A DNA stretch of 45,275 nucleotides, taken from positions 36,814-82,088 of the forward strand of contig NW_005201381.1 in assembly GCF_000372725.1 (NCBI RefSeq). The letters run 5' to 3'. The position numbers and the translations under genes were made by a program. Below are positions 1 through 12,835 of the stretch, one piece after another. The notes beneath the pieces are model-generated. The model did not search any database and was not told the DNA's origin. It worked only from the letters and a program-made list of their open reading frames with translations. The DNA comes from Emiliania huxleyi CCMP1516. Taxonomy: Eukaryota > Haptophyta > Isochrysidales > Noelaerhabdaceae. The stretch's first letter is position 1; the number at the start of each line of letters is the position of its first letter.

Positions 1-89
1 TCAAGTCGAAATCGACATGCGAGTCGATCTTTGGCCCCCCAGAGGTACATGCGACGTTTCGGGCGACAACAGCGTTGTGACCGTGAAGT

Positions 90-279
<190 letters not shown>

Positions 280-360
280 GACCCGGTACCGCGAGCGGGC
301 GGCGGCGGTCGGCGGGCCTCGACGCCCAACTTACAGCGCGCGATGGTGGGGACCGGCTCT

Positions 361-1398
361 CTATCCCGCGCGCGGCGCATCGTCCACTTCCGCTGCGATG
401 GGCTCGAGCGCGCTCGCCCACGTCTCGAACTCCCTCTTGGAGCTGCGGAGCTTGAGCTCGCGCTCGCGCGTCTTGATGGTGAAGCGGTGGACGCCGTCGT
501 CGCGCACCTCCTTGAGGAAGACCTCCGCACCGTCGCAGCGGAGCGAGCCGGCTGGGTGCTCGCCGCGCGCCGCGTCGTCCTCCGTCTTGTAGTAGGAGAG
601 CTCGGCGCCGCCCGCGGGCAGCACGAAGTACCTCCGGTCCCACTTTTGTAGTAGCTTCATCTTGCCGCGCTCCTCGTGCCCGCCCGACTTCTTCTCGAGC
701 CAGCCCCTGGCGCCGGTCCGGACGAGCACGGGCAAGCAGGGCGGGGGGCGCGCAGCGTCGGGGAGCTCCCACGTCGTCTCGTCCGACGGGGTGTGGTGAA
801 AGTAGTGACGGCCAAACTCGTCCGCATACCGAGCCCACCCATTCTCGAGCGGGAGCGGGTCGGCAACCCGCCACTCGTGCGCCTCGCCTGCGGCAGAAAA
901 GGCGCGGCGCATGTACTTTGCAGCGACAAACTCGCGCATGCGTCGGCTCTGGTTGCGGCCGTCTGCGGGCGTCGGCCGCCTAGCCGGTGGCCGCCACTCC
1001 CAGAAGAGAGAAGCGCGTTTGTTTCCCCACGACTCCATGTTGTCGACCCAGTCGTCGTTCCAGTCGTCAGCGGCGCAGCTCTTGACGCGGGAGATGTGCG
1101 TACCCAGAGAGCGATGCAGCCCCGAGCATCCGGCGCAGATGAATACTCCGATCGAGACGGACGCCCACGCCGTCCGGAACTCGACGTCGCCCTCACACTC
1201 GAAGCACTGCTTGTTGTGCGGCTCGCTGAGCAGGCTCTTGAGCCGCTCGGCGTTGCGCGCCTGCTCTTTTGCCGACGCTTTGTGCGTCGAGAGCACGACA
1301 ATCCCGTCGCCGTGCATGACGCTTCGCGGCGACTCACCGCTCGAGGCCATCCTGCGGAGCACCTTGGCAGCAAAAGCGATCGACTTTCGCGCAGACAC
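361..1398 (-). CDS. ArfGAP protein with WW and PH domains
   Basis: Uninterrupted 345-codon frame. Residues about 52-130 form an ArfGAP zinc finger with Cys65/Cys68 and Cys88/Cys91, followed by GLHRSLGTHISRVKS, in which Arg96 matches the catalytic arginine finger. The spacer between the Cys pairs is 19 residues, about three more than usual. Residues 187-213 form a WW domain (Trp189, Tyr-Phe at 199-200, Trp210). Residues 231-334 form a PH domain that starts GWLEKKSGG and has the conserved Trp327 in its last helix. By family, it should stimulate GTP hydrolysis on Arf GTPases at phosphoinositide-bearing membranes, with the WW domain binding proline-rich partners. The ArfGAP-WW-PH order is an unusual combination. 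I used the first ATG; the ATG at codon 17 is an alternative. No intron is needed. Confidence 0.9.
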   Translation of the reverse strand: MSARKSIAFAAKVLRRMASSGESPRSVMHGDGIVVLSTHKASAKEQARNAERLKSLLSEPHNKQCFECEGDVEFRTAWASVSIGVFICAGCSGLHRSLGTHISRVKSCAADDWNDDWVDNMESWGNKRASLFWEWRPPARRPTPADGRNQSRRMREFVAAKYMRRAFSAAGEAHEWRVADPLPLENGWARYADEFGRHYFHHTPSDETTWELPDAARPPPCLPVLVRTGARGWLEKKSGGHEERGKMKLLQKWDRRYFVLPAGGAELSYYKTEDDAARGEHPAGSLRCDGAEVFLKEVRDDGVHRFTIKTRERELKLRSSKREFETWASALEPIAAEVDDAPRAG

Positions 1399-2368
1399 GC
1401 CTGAAAAGAATTTTTTACACCCCTAGTTTCTCACGACAATATGGGGCGTGCCGAGAGAGATCCCCTGTGCCCTGTGCCCAGCCCTCTCCGCGCCGCGATG
1501 CACCCTCCCCCTCGCTTTTGCAAAATCCTGCAAAGGTGGGGACGTGTCTGTACTGACTACTGTCCTCGACCCAGCCCTAGCTTGGGATGTCCGTTTTATT
1601 TCTTTATTTGTTTATGGGCGTGCCGTCCTCCCATCCCTCCTTTGGGTTGTTTGCTTTCTTTCTTTTTTCCGGGGCACGGGACTGGCGCGCACTCGTGGCA
1701 CTAACACAGAGAAGAATTTTCTCAAGACTTCCTCCTCAAAAGAACTTACGGCGGTGGGAATTCTAGCGGGTACAGCAAGTAGCGGCGCGCCAACACACGC
1801 CAGCCAGCGTAGTGGTCCGTAGACTCGACAAGACAAAATTCTCCCTACTCGGCGTCGGCTCTGGGCCGGCGCGGGGGCCCCAGAGGGTGTCCATGCGGGG
1901 GGGAGATGGGGTCCGATGGCCCGCCGCCGATTTTTGCAGTTTTTCCGAACGTCCTCACTTTGAACATTTTACGGATCATGGTCGGATCAGGGGCGGAACA
2001 TGGTCTGGAAATTCCCTAGGTGCCGCCGCCGCTGACCGCTGTTCGAGCACGGTCGGATCAGGTCGGTCGATCAGGTCGGAACAGGGTCACAGTATTCGGA
2101 GTGTTCACGGCCTCTGCAGCCAGCATGTTTGAGAGACTACTTTATGTATCGTCGAGCGAGCGGACGAGCTCGGACCACTGCCAGACCACTGCCACCACCT
2201 GCCCCCAAAGTACAAAAAAGAAAGAAAACACGCCACCCAAAAGTACACAGACAACCCATCAAGCAGCGTAATTCTTTTCTTCGCTGCTCGGCGGCCATCA
2301 CCTTTGGGCTGCCCTCTTATCTTTGCAACGCGCCCGCAGCCGGACGACCAAACAACCCCATTTGCGAG
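1399..2368. other. intergenic region between divergent genes
   Basis: No convincing coding sequence. It separates the minus-strand ArfGAP gene from the plus-strand ankyrin gene, so it probably holds both promoters, but I see no clear TATA box. Around 1616-1672 is one reverse-oriented copy of the dispersed A-rich repeat also found near 7.3 and 9.8 kb. Around 2209-2260 is a second, weaker A-rich stretch. Confidence 0.5.
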
Positions 2369-5094
<2,726 letters not shown>

Positions 5095-6230
5095 GGGCTC
5101 GGGGGCGGGGGCGGGAAGGGGGGGGGGGGTCTGGAGGAGGGCAGAGGGGAGGAGGGCTTAGGGGTGGAGGGCTTATTAGGGGAGGAGGGCTTATTAGGGG
5201 AGGAGGCGGGTTCAGGTCCCAGGGGGGGAGGGCATAGGGGAGGAGGGGGAGTGGAGGCCGTCACAACTAGTCCCCAATAGCAGCGCCGTCCTTTGGGTCG
5301 CCGTCCCGCGCCCCCTCCTCTGCTGGCCGGCCTCGCTCCCCGCCGGCGACCTCGTCCAACCGCAGCCGCGCTCTGACGTCTTGCAGAGTGCGGTATTTGC
5401 GAGGCTTGGCATAGGCCGAAGGCCCCGGAATGAGCGTACGGGCTGCGCGGCCTCCGTTCGTTTGCTTCCATGTTCGCAGCGCGCCGGCGCGAAGCTCGAC
5501 GACGAGCGACCGTGCGGGCGTTGCTGCTGGCGTCGGTTTTTGAAGATCACGCGGACGGAGTGTCGAGATACGTACGCGTGATCCAGTTTCTTATAATTTC
5601 GTTTATCGGCCAAAGGCTTCGAATTCTTTTTCCTTCGCGGCAACGCGATGGCGGCAAGGCCTCTTTGCGCGCCCGCCTCGTCACGCAGAAGACCAACGGG
5701 CGTCGGACCGCGGTGAGACCGCGCCGCCCTCCGCGCCCGCCCGCGCCCGCAGCGTGAACACATACGCGCGTCCCTCGCCGCACGGAAACATACGCGCCAG
5801 CCGCGCACACAGCCTCACATGCAGCGCAGACCGCATGCCCGCGCCCTGGGCCGCCGACGACCCGGTCGGGCGGGCTGAGCGGCCGCCGCACACCACCAGG
5901 CAGGCGCGCGACCACCCACAGCACGCCGCAGCCCACCGCGCAGCCCTGCCAGCCAAGCCTGCGCCTCCCAGCTGCACAAACAGGGCGCACAACAGAATAC
6001 AGCACACAGCACACACCGGCGGCGCGCGCGCAGCACACGCAGACGCGCGCGCGACCGCAACACGCACACGTACACAGCACGCGCGCGTCGCACGCCAGCG
6101 CAGCGCCACACACAGAGCACACTTCCCATCAGCAGCAGCAGCCTGCCACAATCCACATCTCACACACGCGCGCACACACTCCCCCCTACCGGCGCACGCA
6201 TTGGGCGTCGCCGAGAGCTCCCAAAGCTGA
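5095..6230. other. non-coding G-rich and A/C-rich stretch
   Basis: 5100-5245 is a G-rich tract containing GGAGGGCTTATTAGGG tandem units. 5250-5757 has plus-strand frames, one with the hydrophobic segment VIQFLIISFI, but no family likeness. 5754-6200 is rich in CACA and GCGC and gives only Ala/His/Arg-rich frames. I found no gene that I can support. Confidence 0.4.
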
Positions 6231-6232
6231 CT

Positions 6233-6348
6233 TGTGTGGCTGCTTGTGCTGCCTGCTCATGAGCACGCTGCGCAGGCGGCCACACAGCCAGAACCTCGCT
6301 TGTATGGCTGCTTGTGCTGCCTGCTTGGCAGCACAAGCAGCCACACAA
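6233..6348. repeat. duplicated hairpin
   Basis: 6300-6321 and 6327-6348 are 22-nt inverted arms with one mismatch (TTGTATGG against TTGTGTGG) around a 5-nt loop. A degenerate copy of the same hairpin lies at about 6233-6288, starting with the same GGCTGCTTGTGCTGCC. Function unknown: possibly a foldback element or an RNA structure. Confidence 0.85.
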
Positions 6349-6465
6349 CATCCCGCTTCATCTCGCCTCCTAGTCTCGCCTCATCTGGCCTCATCTGCGC
6401 CTCCATGCGGTCATCTCGCCTCATCCTCGCCCCATTTTTTTTCTTTTCTAGACCACTCCGAGACC

Positions 6466-6585
6466 GACCCGCCCAAGACCGACCCGAGACCCGAGATCGA
6501 CCCGAGATCGACCCGAGATCGACCCGAGATCGACCCGAGTCCCGAGTGCCGAGATCGACCCGAGATCGACCCGAGATCGGCACAA
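6466..6585. repeat. GAGATCGACCC minisatellite
   Basis: About nine units of GAGATCGACCC with a few variants, preceded by a T-rich tract ending in CTAG at about 6450. The composition resembles the intron arrays in the ankyrin gene, but no flanking exon is recognised here. Confidence 0.9.
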
Positions 6586-6589
6586 GCGA

Positions 6590-8317
6590 TCAACCCAAAA
6601 ATGCCCCAGAGCCCCCTCCGGGGGGACCCCCCCTCACCCCGAGTGTCCGTGTCCTTCGCGAGTCACCGATGGGGAGCGGGGGGGGGTGCGAGATGCACAG
6701 GGGAGGCTGGGGAGGGGGGGGTCCACTCTGAAGACTGCCGACCGCGGGGGGGTTTTGTCCCACAGGGTTTTACCCTCCGCGTGAGGATCGGCGCGGCGAG
6801 GGGGTACGGACCCGCACCAATAGCTCCACAGGCTGGTGCCCAGGTGCCCCGCCGCATGCGCTGAATGCGAGGCATTCCAGGTCGAACTCCCAGCCGTCAA
6901 TCACCTCGCGAGTGCAGGACTGATCGCCGGGATCCGCAGGCTCCATGACACACACATAGTTTAGTACGTACAAAAGAGAGAACCCATCATCGCGTGTTGT
7001 TTAATAAATTTTACATGGTTACGCGGTATTAAACTAAAAGTACAAAAAACTGGAATGGAAAGGGTCCTCACGACGCGATGTCTGCTCGCATTCTCACACC
7101 TAAAGATACGTCGTACGTCCCTCTTTTCTTCATTCAGTCAGCACGATGTGGGCGCTTTCCGGACCCCAGCGCAGCGTCTCAGATCCGTCCTCTCATGACC
7201 CAATCTGCTCGCCCCTGCCATCTGACGTTGTCGCCGATAACGACGTGGAGATGTGCGACGCGACTGAACAATCCATCTATCTCGCAGGACCAACTAAAGA
7301 AAGAAAGAAAGAAAACGGACAACCCAAGGGAGGGATGTGAGCTGGCCGCTGCGGAGACCTCACCCGCGGCACGTTTGGAGAGGACCAGAATGACGACTAG
7401 CCTTCCATTGAAACCAACCCTCCTTTCCAAAGTCACAAGCTAAAGATGTTCAGACACGGGCCTCCCGGAGGGGGGTACTCTTTAGCTGTACTCTCCCGTA
7501 TGGGAAGCCCCCGGTACTCTCTAGCTGTACTCGCCTGGCAGGGGTTGAATTGATACCCGCTGGGTAGGTCAGCTCGAGGAGCTGTATGTGATCTGTGATC
7601 TGTGAGGGTCCGCCCGCAGGCGCATTTTGTATACCGAGGCGGTGCCCGGTGCCGAACCTGTCGGACCTTAAGACAGCATTGTAGATCCCTGGGCGAGGGT
7701 GGTGGCGTCCCCGTCGGGTCAGGGCTGAAGGCGGGGGAGACCAACCCGATCTCTCCGGCGTCCCGGGAGCGTGATTGACACCTCCCCCCGTGCCGAGGAG
7801 CTGTATGTACCTGAGTCGGGCACTCAAGGCGTACCGCACGGCGGAGAAAAAGGCGGCGGACGAGGATCCGCTAGCTGTGACCCGTGCCACTCTGTCTGTC
7901 TACATCTGCTTGTTTGTTAAACTCGAGTTGTTTGTTTGTCTTCCCGCTCCGGTGAGGCTGTATCAGGGCCCAGGGGCCAGGGGGAGGGGCCCGGTGATGA
8001 GAACACGTTCCGAGCCTAGCTACACACACATTCTGATCCATTCTTTCCCGTTACCTTCCCACTCAGGTGCGAACAGACCTTCAGCTTCACTTCAAATAAA
8101 TCCCGAGCCGAACAAGACCTCTTCGGTATGCTGTTGCGTGTTGGCAATACCTGACAACCTGACTGAGGAAGATCCTCCCACTTTACCACCCCCGACCGAG
8201 GTGCGGCACATCCACAAGTTCGAGGGTTGTTGGGGTGGGTGCGACATAGGTTTTTGAATTGAAGAAACCCTGCAGCCACCCCGACCACCCTGGACGTGAC
8301 GCAACTCGCCTTGGACG
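6590..8317. other. region without recognised gene
   Basis: 6950-7050 is AT-rich compared with its surroundings. 7297-7340 holds a copy of the dispersed A-rich repeat. 7450-7890 has short near-repeats (GTACTCT..TAGCTGTACT twice; GAGGAGCTGTATGT at about 7576 and 7797). Minus-strand frames here have no family likeness. The last 300 bases may hold upstream exons or the 5' UTR of the next gene. Confidence 0.35.
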
Positions 8318-9268
8318 GTGGTGTACATGCTGCAACTCTGGCTCGCAACCGCCGGCATCTCGCGCACGCCGCCGCTGCGCGCTCGCACTCCGCTGGCAAG
8401 CATCGCTGAGTCGGCGAGCGTTCACTCGCCGCTCGCCTCCTCTGCGCTCACCGCCGTCTCCTGCCACCCGGTGGTGACACGCAACGAGTACTGCTCGTGG
8501 TTTGCAAAGGGCGAGGCCACTGACGAGCAGGTCAAGGACCTGGTCGTTCAGTTCTCCGTCTTCTCCAACCTCTTCCTCCTCGCCCAACTGAACAAGGTCA
8601 TCAACTCGCCGACGCTGGAGGGCGCACGCGAGGGCAAGGAGATCCTCGCCAACGAGATTGGGGTCGTCTTCAAGCCAAAGAAGCAGAAGACGGCCGAGCT
8701 GGCGCGCGAGGCGGCCGCCAAGGGCTTCGATCCGAGCGTCGTCGGTGTCACCGGCTCTGTCGAGGGCGGAGTCTTCTCGCACCGCGCCGCCCACTTCGAG
8801 TGGCTCTGCGACGTCGGCAAGGACATGGGGCTGAGCTTTGACCAGCTGGGCAAGCGGCGCCACGGATCGGAGGCGACGCTCCACTTTTGCGACGCGCTGT
8901 ACCGCATCTACGGCTCCGAGGACCTGTCCACCGCGCTCGGCGCCTCCTTTGCCATCGAGCACTGGGCCAACGCCGGCTTTTGGGACCAGCTGATCGAGGG
9001 GTTCGAGCTGCTGAACGCCAAGCGGCCGGCGGGGGCGAAGCGGTACCCAATGGGCTTCTGGCGCTTCCACCAGGCCCTCGAGGCGCAGCACGCCGCGCAC
9101 ACGATGGACGAGCTCGAGGAGGCCATCGAGGACGGGCTCATCTCGGACGAGGTCCGCTTCCGGCAGGCGGCGCACGAGATGCTGGACGCGTGCTCCATCT
9201 TCTGGGAGGGCCTCGAGGCGAGCCGCCAGGGCCGCCCGTACTCGGTGACCACGCTCAAGGCGCGCTAG
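8318..9268 (+). CDS. haem-oxygenase-fold (TenA/CADD-like) protein, probably diiron
   Basis: 316-codon open frame, almost all helical. From about residue 50 it resembles the TenA/haem-oxygenase-like fold (HPVVTRNEYCSWFAKGE, then a long amphipathic helix). Candidate metal ligands are visible: Glu149 with His155 or His159, Glu214 in ASFAIEHWANAGFW, and the triad His251-x3-Glu255-x2-His258 in FHQALEAQHAAH. The triad has the spacing of the His-x3-Asp-x2-His ligands of CADD-type diiron oxidases. By family it could be an iron-dependent oxidase or oxygenase; the substrate is unknown. The first 50 residues are weakly conserved in character and may be a targeting peptide or partly intron, so the true start is uncertain. 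Alternatives are a non-catalytic TenA-fold protein or a biliverdin-type oxygenase. Confidence 0.6.
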   Translation: MVYMLQLWLATAGISRTPPLRARTPLASIAESASVHSPLASSALTAVSCHPVVTRNEYCSWFAKGEATDEQVKDLVVQFSVFSNLFLLAQLNKVINSPTLEGAREGKEILANEIGVVFKPKKQKTAELAREAAAKGFDPSVVGVTGSVEGGVFSHRAAHFEWLCDVGKDMGLSFDQLGKRRHGSEATLHFCDALYRIYGSEDLSTALGASFAIEHWANAGFWDQLIEGFELLNAKRPAGAKRYPMGFWRFHQALEAQHAAHTMDELEEAIEDGLISDEVRFRQAAHEMLDACSIFWEGLEASRQGRPYSVTTLKAR

Positions 9269-9745
9269 TCGCGCTCCCGCCGCACCTGCGGCCCGGCCGG
9301 CGAAGGTCGCACCTGCAAGCATCAAAGCGCGCGCTTAGCAGAGGGCGCCGGTGCCCGCCTCGCCTGCGGAAGAGAAGAAGCGCACGGAGCTCTGGGATGT
9401 CGATAAGAGCAAAGGCTTGCACCGAGCGCGGGAGGCGTTCCTGTGCCACTGTGTGCGTGAAGGAAGCGTGGGAGCTCTCGTGGCAGGGCCAGCTGGGGAG
9501 AGAGTACCCGGTCGACGGTGGGGAGAGACCGACCGCGGGAGCGAGGTCCGAGGAGTGGTCGGTGCAACGAGAGAGTCGTGATATGCGGGAGCGGATGCGA
9601 AGCAGCGGCTTGGTGAGCGGAGCGGAGGAGTGCGAAGAGTCGAGCGTTGCAGTGTTGTGCGAGGGCTAACGAAAGAAAGGGAGCGTGGGAACCGGGCTCG
9701 CTGTTTTTTGGAATTTGGTGTGGCATTTGGAGGGCGCGCCGCAGA

Positions 9746-9950
9746 AAGAAAGAAAGAAAACACACAAAAGGCAGGGATGGGAGGACGGCACGCCGCCACC
9801 ACACAGGAATTTTAAGGAGAGGGGTGTGGTGCGTCGCCCATCCTAACCCAAGAAAGAAAGAAAACGGACAACCCCCAAGGGAGGGATGGGAGGACGGCAC
9901 GCCGCCACCACACAGGGATTTTAAGGAGAGGGGTGTGGTGCGCTAGCCGT
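9746..9950. repeat. tandem pair of dispersed A-rich repeat
   Basis: Two ~105-bp copies. Each begins with AAGAAAGAAAGAAAAC, continues through GGGATGGGAGGACGGCACGC and CCACCACACAGG, and ends with AAGGAGAGGGGTGTGGTGCG. Reverse-oriented (1616-1672) and truncated (7297-7340) copies occur elsewhere. Confidence 0.88.
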
Positions 9951-10591
9951 CGCCCACCCTTGGGCGTCTGCCTCTTCCTATCTCTCTTCGCAGTCTCTCG
10001 CCGATTCTCGCTGCAACCTTCATGCCACCTCGCGGTCGTCCCACTCTCGTCGTTCTCCCTCCTGTCGCTTCTTCCTCTGTCGCGTCGCCCTCCTCTGCCT
10101 CGTCCTGCGACGCCGCCGCCGCCTGCCGCTCCCTTGCTCTCGCGGCTTCTCTCGCCTTTCGTCGCAGCTCTGCCCTCCTCGCGGCATATTTTGGCCCCTC
10201 GTTGTTGTCGAGTTTATCGAGCTCTCCTCGCGCAAGGACGACTCTTCTGACGCCCACTGCGATCATCTGCCGCCAACCAAGTCATATCGTTGCTCAGGTC
10301 CACTCTCTCTTCGAACACTTGTACCTCCACGAATGATGCTGGCGCTGGGGTCCCCTTCGGGTGTATCGTGACAGCTGACGACGGGATTACCACAGGTGTT
10401 TCGTCCTCCTCGGAGTCTTCTTCCCCGGCTTCCTCCCGTTCGGCTCTACGTTCAGCGTGGCTCACCCTCCATGCCGTGAACAGGCGCTTTATCCACCCTA
10501 TATTCTTCTCTCTCTCTCCTACTGCTGGGCGATGCGCCTGACTCGAGTGTAGAGGGCAGAGAGAGAGGTGCCCACCCGCCGCCCTCCGCAC
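9943..10591 (-). CDS. charged protein of unknown family, broken or spliced
   Basis: Two overlapping minus-strand frames look protein-like. 10591-10214 contains WIKRLFTAWRVSHAERRAER and an acidic stretch EEDSEEDETPVV. 10266-9943 contains LDKLDNNEGPKYAARRAELR followed by Lys/Arg/Glu-rich sequence and a basic tail. They would have to be joined by a small intron or a frameshift near 10240. I do not recognise the family. The acidic-then-basic composition could fit a chromatin protein or a retroelement gag-like protein. It overlaps nothing recognised on the plus strand before 10600. Confidence 0.35.
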
Positions 10592-10599
10592 CGTTCCAG

Positions 10600-10926
10600 C
10601 GCCGCGAGGTCGATCGCCTCCGCAGCGGAGGGGAGCGGGCGCGGCACGCCCTGCGGCTCGCGGGGGAGGACCCGTCCAACCTCCCGCCCCTGGATTACGG
10701 CGAGGTCGACGCCTCCTTCAAGCTGGGCGAGCTCGGCTGCTGGTGCGACACCGACCGCCACCTGCCGACCAGCGGCGTGCAGTTTGAGGGCGTGTGGATC
10801 ACCTGCGACGCCTGCGATCGATGGTGCCACGCCGAGTGTGCCGGGCAGGAGAGCGGCCTCTACATGTGCCCGCCCTGCCTCGAGCAGGGCGAGGAGGAGG
10901 AGGAGCACGATGGCAAACCGGTGTAG
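10600..10926 (+). CDS. PHD zinc-finger, 3'-terminal exon
   Basis: Reading from an acceptor-like TTCCAG ending at 10599, the frame runs to TAG at 10924-10926 with no internal ATG start. It encodes a helical segment and then a PHD finger: CWC, CDACDRWCHAEC and MCPPC, which fits the C4-H-C3 zinc pattern. An acidic tail (EQGEEEEEHDGKPV) follows. PHD fingers usually read histone H3 tails, so a nuclear chromatin role is likely. The aromatic Trp in CDRWCH is typical of methyl-lysine readers. Upstream exons were not identified. Confidence 0.75.
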   Translation, partial: RREVDRLRSGGERARHALRLAGEDPSNLPPLDYGEVDASFKLGELGCWCDTDRHLPTSGVQFEGVWITCDACDRWCHAECAGQESGLYMCPPCLEQGEEEEEHDGKPV

Positions 10927-11889
10927 AGCGAAGTCGCCTCTATTTGTCACTCGCCATGCGCGTCCTTGGCTGACCCTCCAAAACTCCCTCCCCGCCGTTC
11001 GCGGCTCGGCTTACGTATGCGGGTGGGAGCTTCGAGGACATGCAGGCGTCCCACCCCCTCCGGCCATCCCCCCGGCTCCCAAGCGCGCGGCCGCGACGCG
11101 CTGCGCACCCTCTTCCGCGCTGCACCCGCTCTTGGCACGGCCGTCGTCCGCCGAGATCACCTCCTCTTCGCGCCGCAGGTGCACAACCAAGGGCTGGCCA
11201 CCTCCGTATCCATCATGGTGAAGCCAATGGGCCAAAAAGGGAGAACGCTCCCCTCCCAGGTGGCCGGAGGGTACACCTCGGGTCGGCGTGCTGGGGGGGG
11301 CGCCGGTGCGCAAGCCCACTTTCCGGGCGACCCCGAGGGGGAGGAGGCCGGGCGAGTGGCAGCAATTCACTGTTAGTGTCCCGGGCCGCTGCGGTACCGT
11401 TTATACGGCCCCTCGTGACGTCTTTCCGATTTTGCATTGTGAGTCGTCCTCTGGCCAGCCGAGGGGCACCAGAACGGCATGTGTACTGGTGCTGGGTGCG
11501 GGTGCGGAACGGGCTTTTTTTAACTCGCAACCAAGCATACTATACAAGGACACCCTCGGGGGGGACACTCGGCGCATGTGCGACGCGTCAGGGTGGAGTT
11601 GGCGGTGGCCGAGCGTCGTCTCCAGATCGACTCGCAGCGCGGAGTCGAGGGGTGAAGCGCGTCGCGCTGCGACACTCGAGAGCCGGCTGGATGGCCGTAG
11701 GGCGCAGCCGACTTTGATGTCCTCGAAGGTCCGGTGCGCATTCGTCCTCTGAGACCCACGCGTACAGGAAAGGGGCGAGAACGAGGCCTTTTGCGGCGGA
11801 CATTTTGGGGCGCGCATCCGCAAGCGCGTTCCACACAGTGAGGAGGAGGCTCCGGTAGCGGAGGCGGAGGGGCTGAAGCTGCACCCCCC

Positions 11890-12125
11890 GGTGAAGCCCA
11901 ACAGCACTGGGTACAAGGGCGTGCACAAGCAGGTGTGTGGAGGTTTCCAGGCGCAGCACACCGTGGACGGCAGGAGCGTCTCCATCGGCACCTTCGCCAC
12001 GGCGGTGGAGGCTCCTCTCCAGCAGCAGCACCGGGTACAAGGGCGTGTACAGCTCCTCTGGCCGCTTCCAGGCGAAGCACATGGTGGACGGAAGGACGGT
12101 CGTCTTCAATTCCTTCAACAAGCTC
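11890..12125 (+). pseudogene. two broken AP2/ERF-like DNA-binding repeats
   Basis: The first repeat reads KPNSTGYKGVHKQVCGGFQA, then VDGRSVSIGTFATAVEA, a typical AP2 beta-sheet and the start of its helix. It then runs straight into a second repeat, STGYKGVYSSSGRFQAKHMV with VDGRTVVFNSF, in another frame. Most of the helix of repeat 1 is missing and repeat 2 degenerates into GAGCGAGC repeats. AP2 domains bind DNA in algal transcription factors. The frame change and truncations argue for a decayed copy, though an unrecognised mini-intron is possible. Confidence 0.6.
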
Positions 12126-12276
12126 GTAGCCTTCTTTCTGCCAGTTTATGTGTCTCTGGGGCGCCCCCTCTGTCGAGAGAGAGAGTGTGAGCGAGCGAGC
12201 GAGCGAGTGAGCGAGCGAGGGAGGGAGGGAGGGGAAAGAAAGAAAGAACATAGAGGGACGTGTTTTTCTTCTTTCT

Positions 12277-12481
12277 AGCGAAGCCGAACCAGATCCACTT
12301 TAGCGACCGGTGCTGGCGCGTCGTCGCTGTGTCGGCTGGAGGCATCCACAGCCTCGCCCTCACCGCCGATGGGGCTATCTTTGCCTGGGGCAAGGGTGAG
12401 ACCGGCTGCCTAGGCCACGGAGAGGACCTGACGAGCCAGCTGCTGCCCAAGAAGGTTGAGGCGTGGCCCGCATCCTCTTGA
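12277..12481 (+). pseudogene. isolated RCC1-repeat exon
   Basis: A strong acceptor (TTTTTCTTCTTTCTAG, ending at 12276) precedes an open frame reading WRVVAVSAGGIHSLALTADG, then AIFAWGKGETGCLGHGEDL, and ending at TGA 12479-12481. This is about one and a half blades of an RCC1 beta-propeller. A full RCC1 protein needs seven, and nothing similar lies on either side. It may be a last exon whose partners were lost, or a fragment. It sits between AP2 remnants and low-complexity DNA. Confidence 0.6.
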
Positions 12482-12835
12482 CTCTCAGACAATCGCCCCG
12501 GCGGTGACAGAAGCGAGAAGGCGGGCCGGCGGCGCTGGAAGCTGGCGCTGAGTTGGAGAGAACACACCCCGCATATGCATATGTTCTGAGGTCACAGTAT
12601 GGGTTCGGCACCTGTTCACAGCAGTGTGAAGGTAGGGGATGAAAAAAAGAAACCTTATCCGTATGGATTTCTCTTTTCGCCCGCCGAGGAGAAGAAATCC
12701 AGGCTGGCTAACTCCCTCGAGCGTAGATCGTCTCTCTTCGGCGCGCTCGAGCACGTTTGGCACCAAGAGGCTTTGATTCTTACGACCCTCACCCGCCAAG
12801 GCAGGGGTGTGCACTCTGCTAGTACTTGCTGCGGG

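Noticed and set aside
5754..6230. 158-codon Ala/His/Arg-rich plus-strand frame
   Set aside because: Low-complexity CACA/GCGC composition with long frames on both strands and no motif.
7436..7760. LTR-like segment with repeated GTACTCT...GCTGTACT
   Set aside because: No paired long terminal repeats, primer-binding site or retroelement protein nearby.
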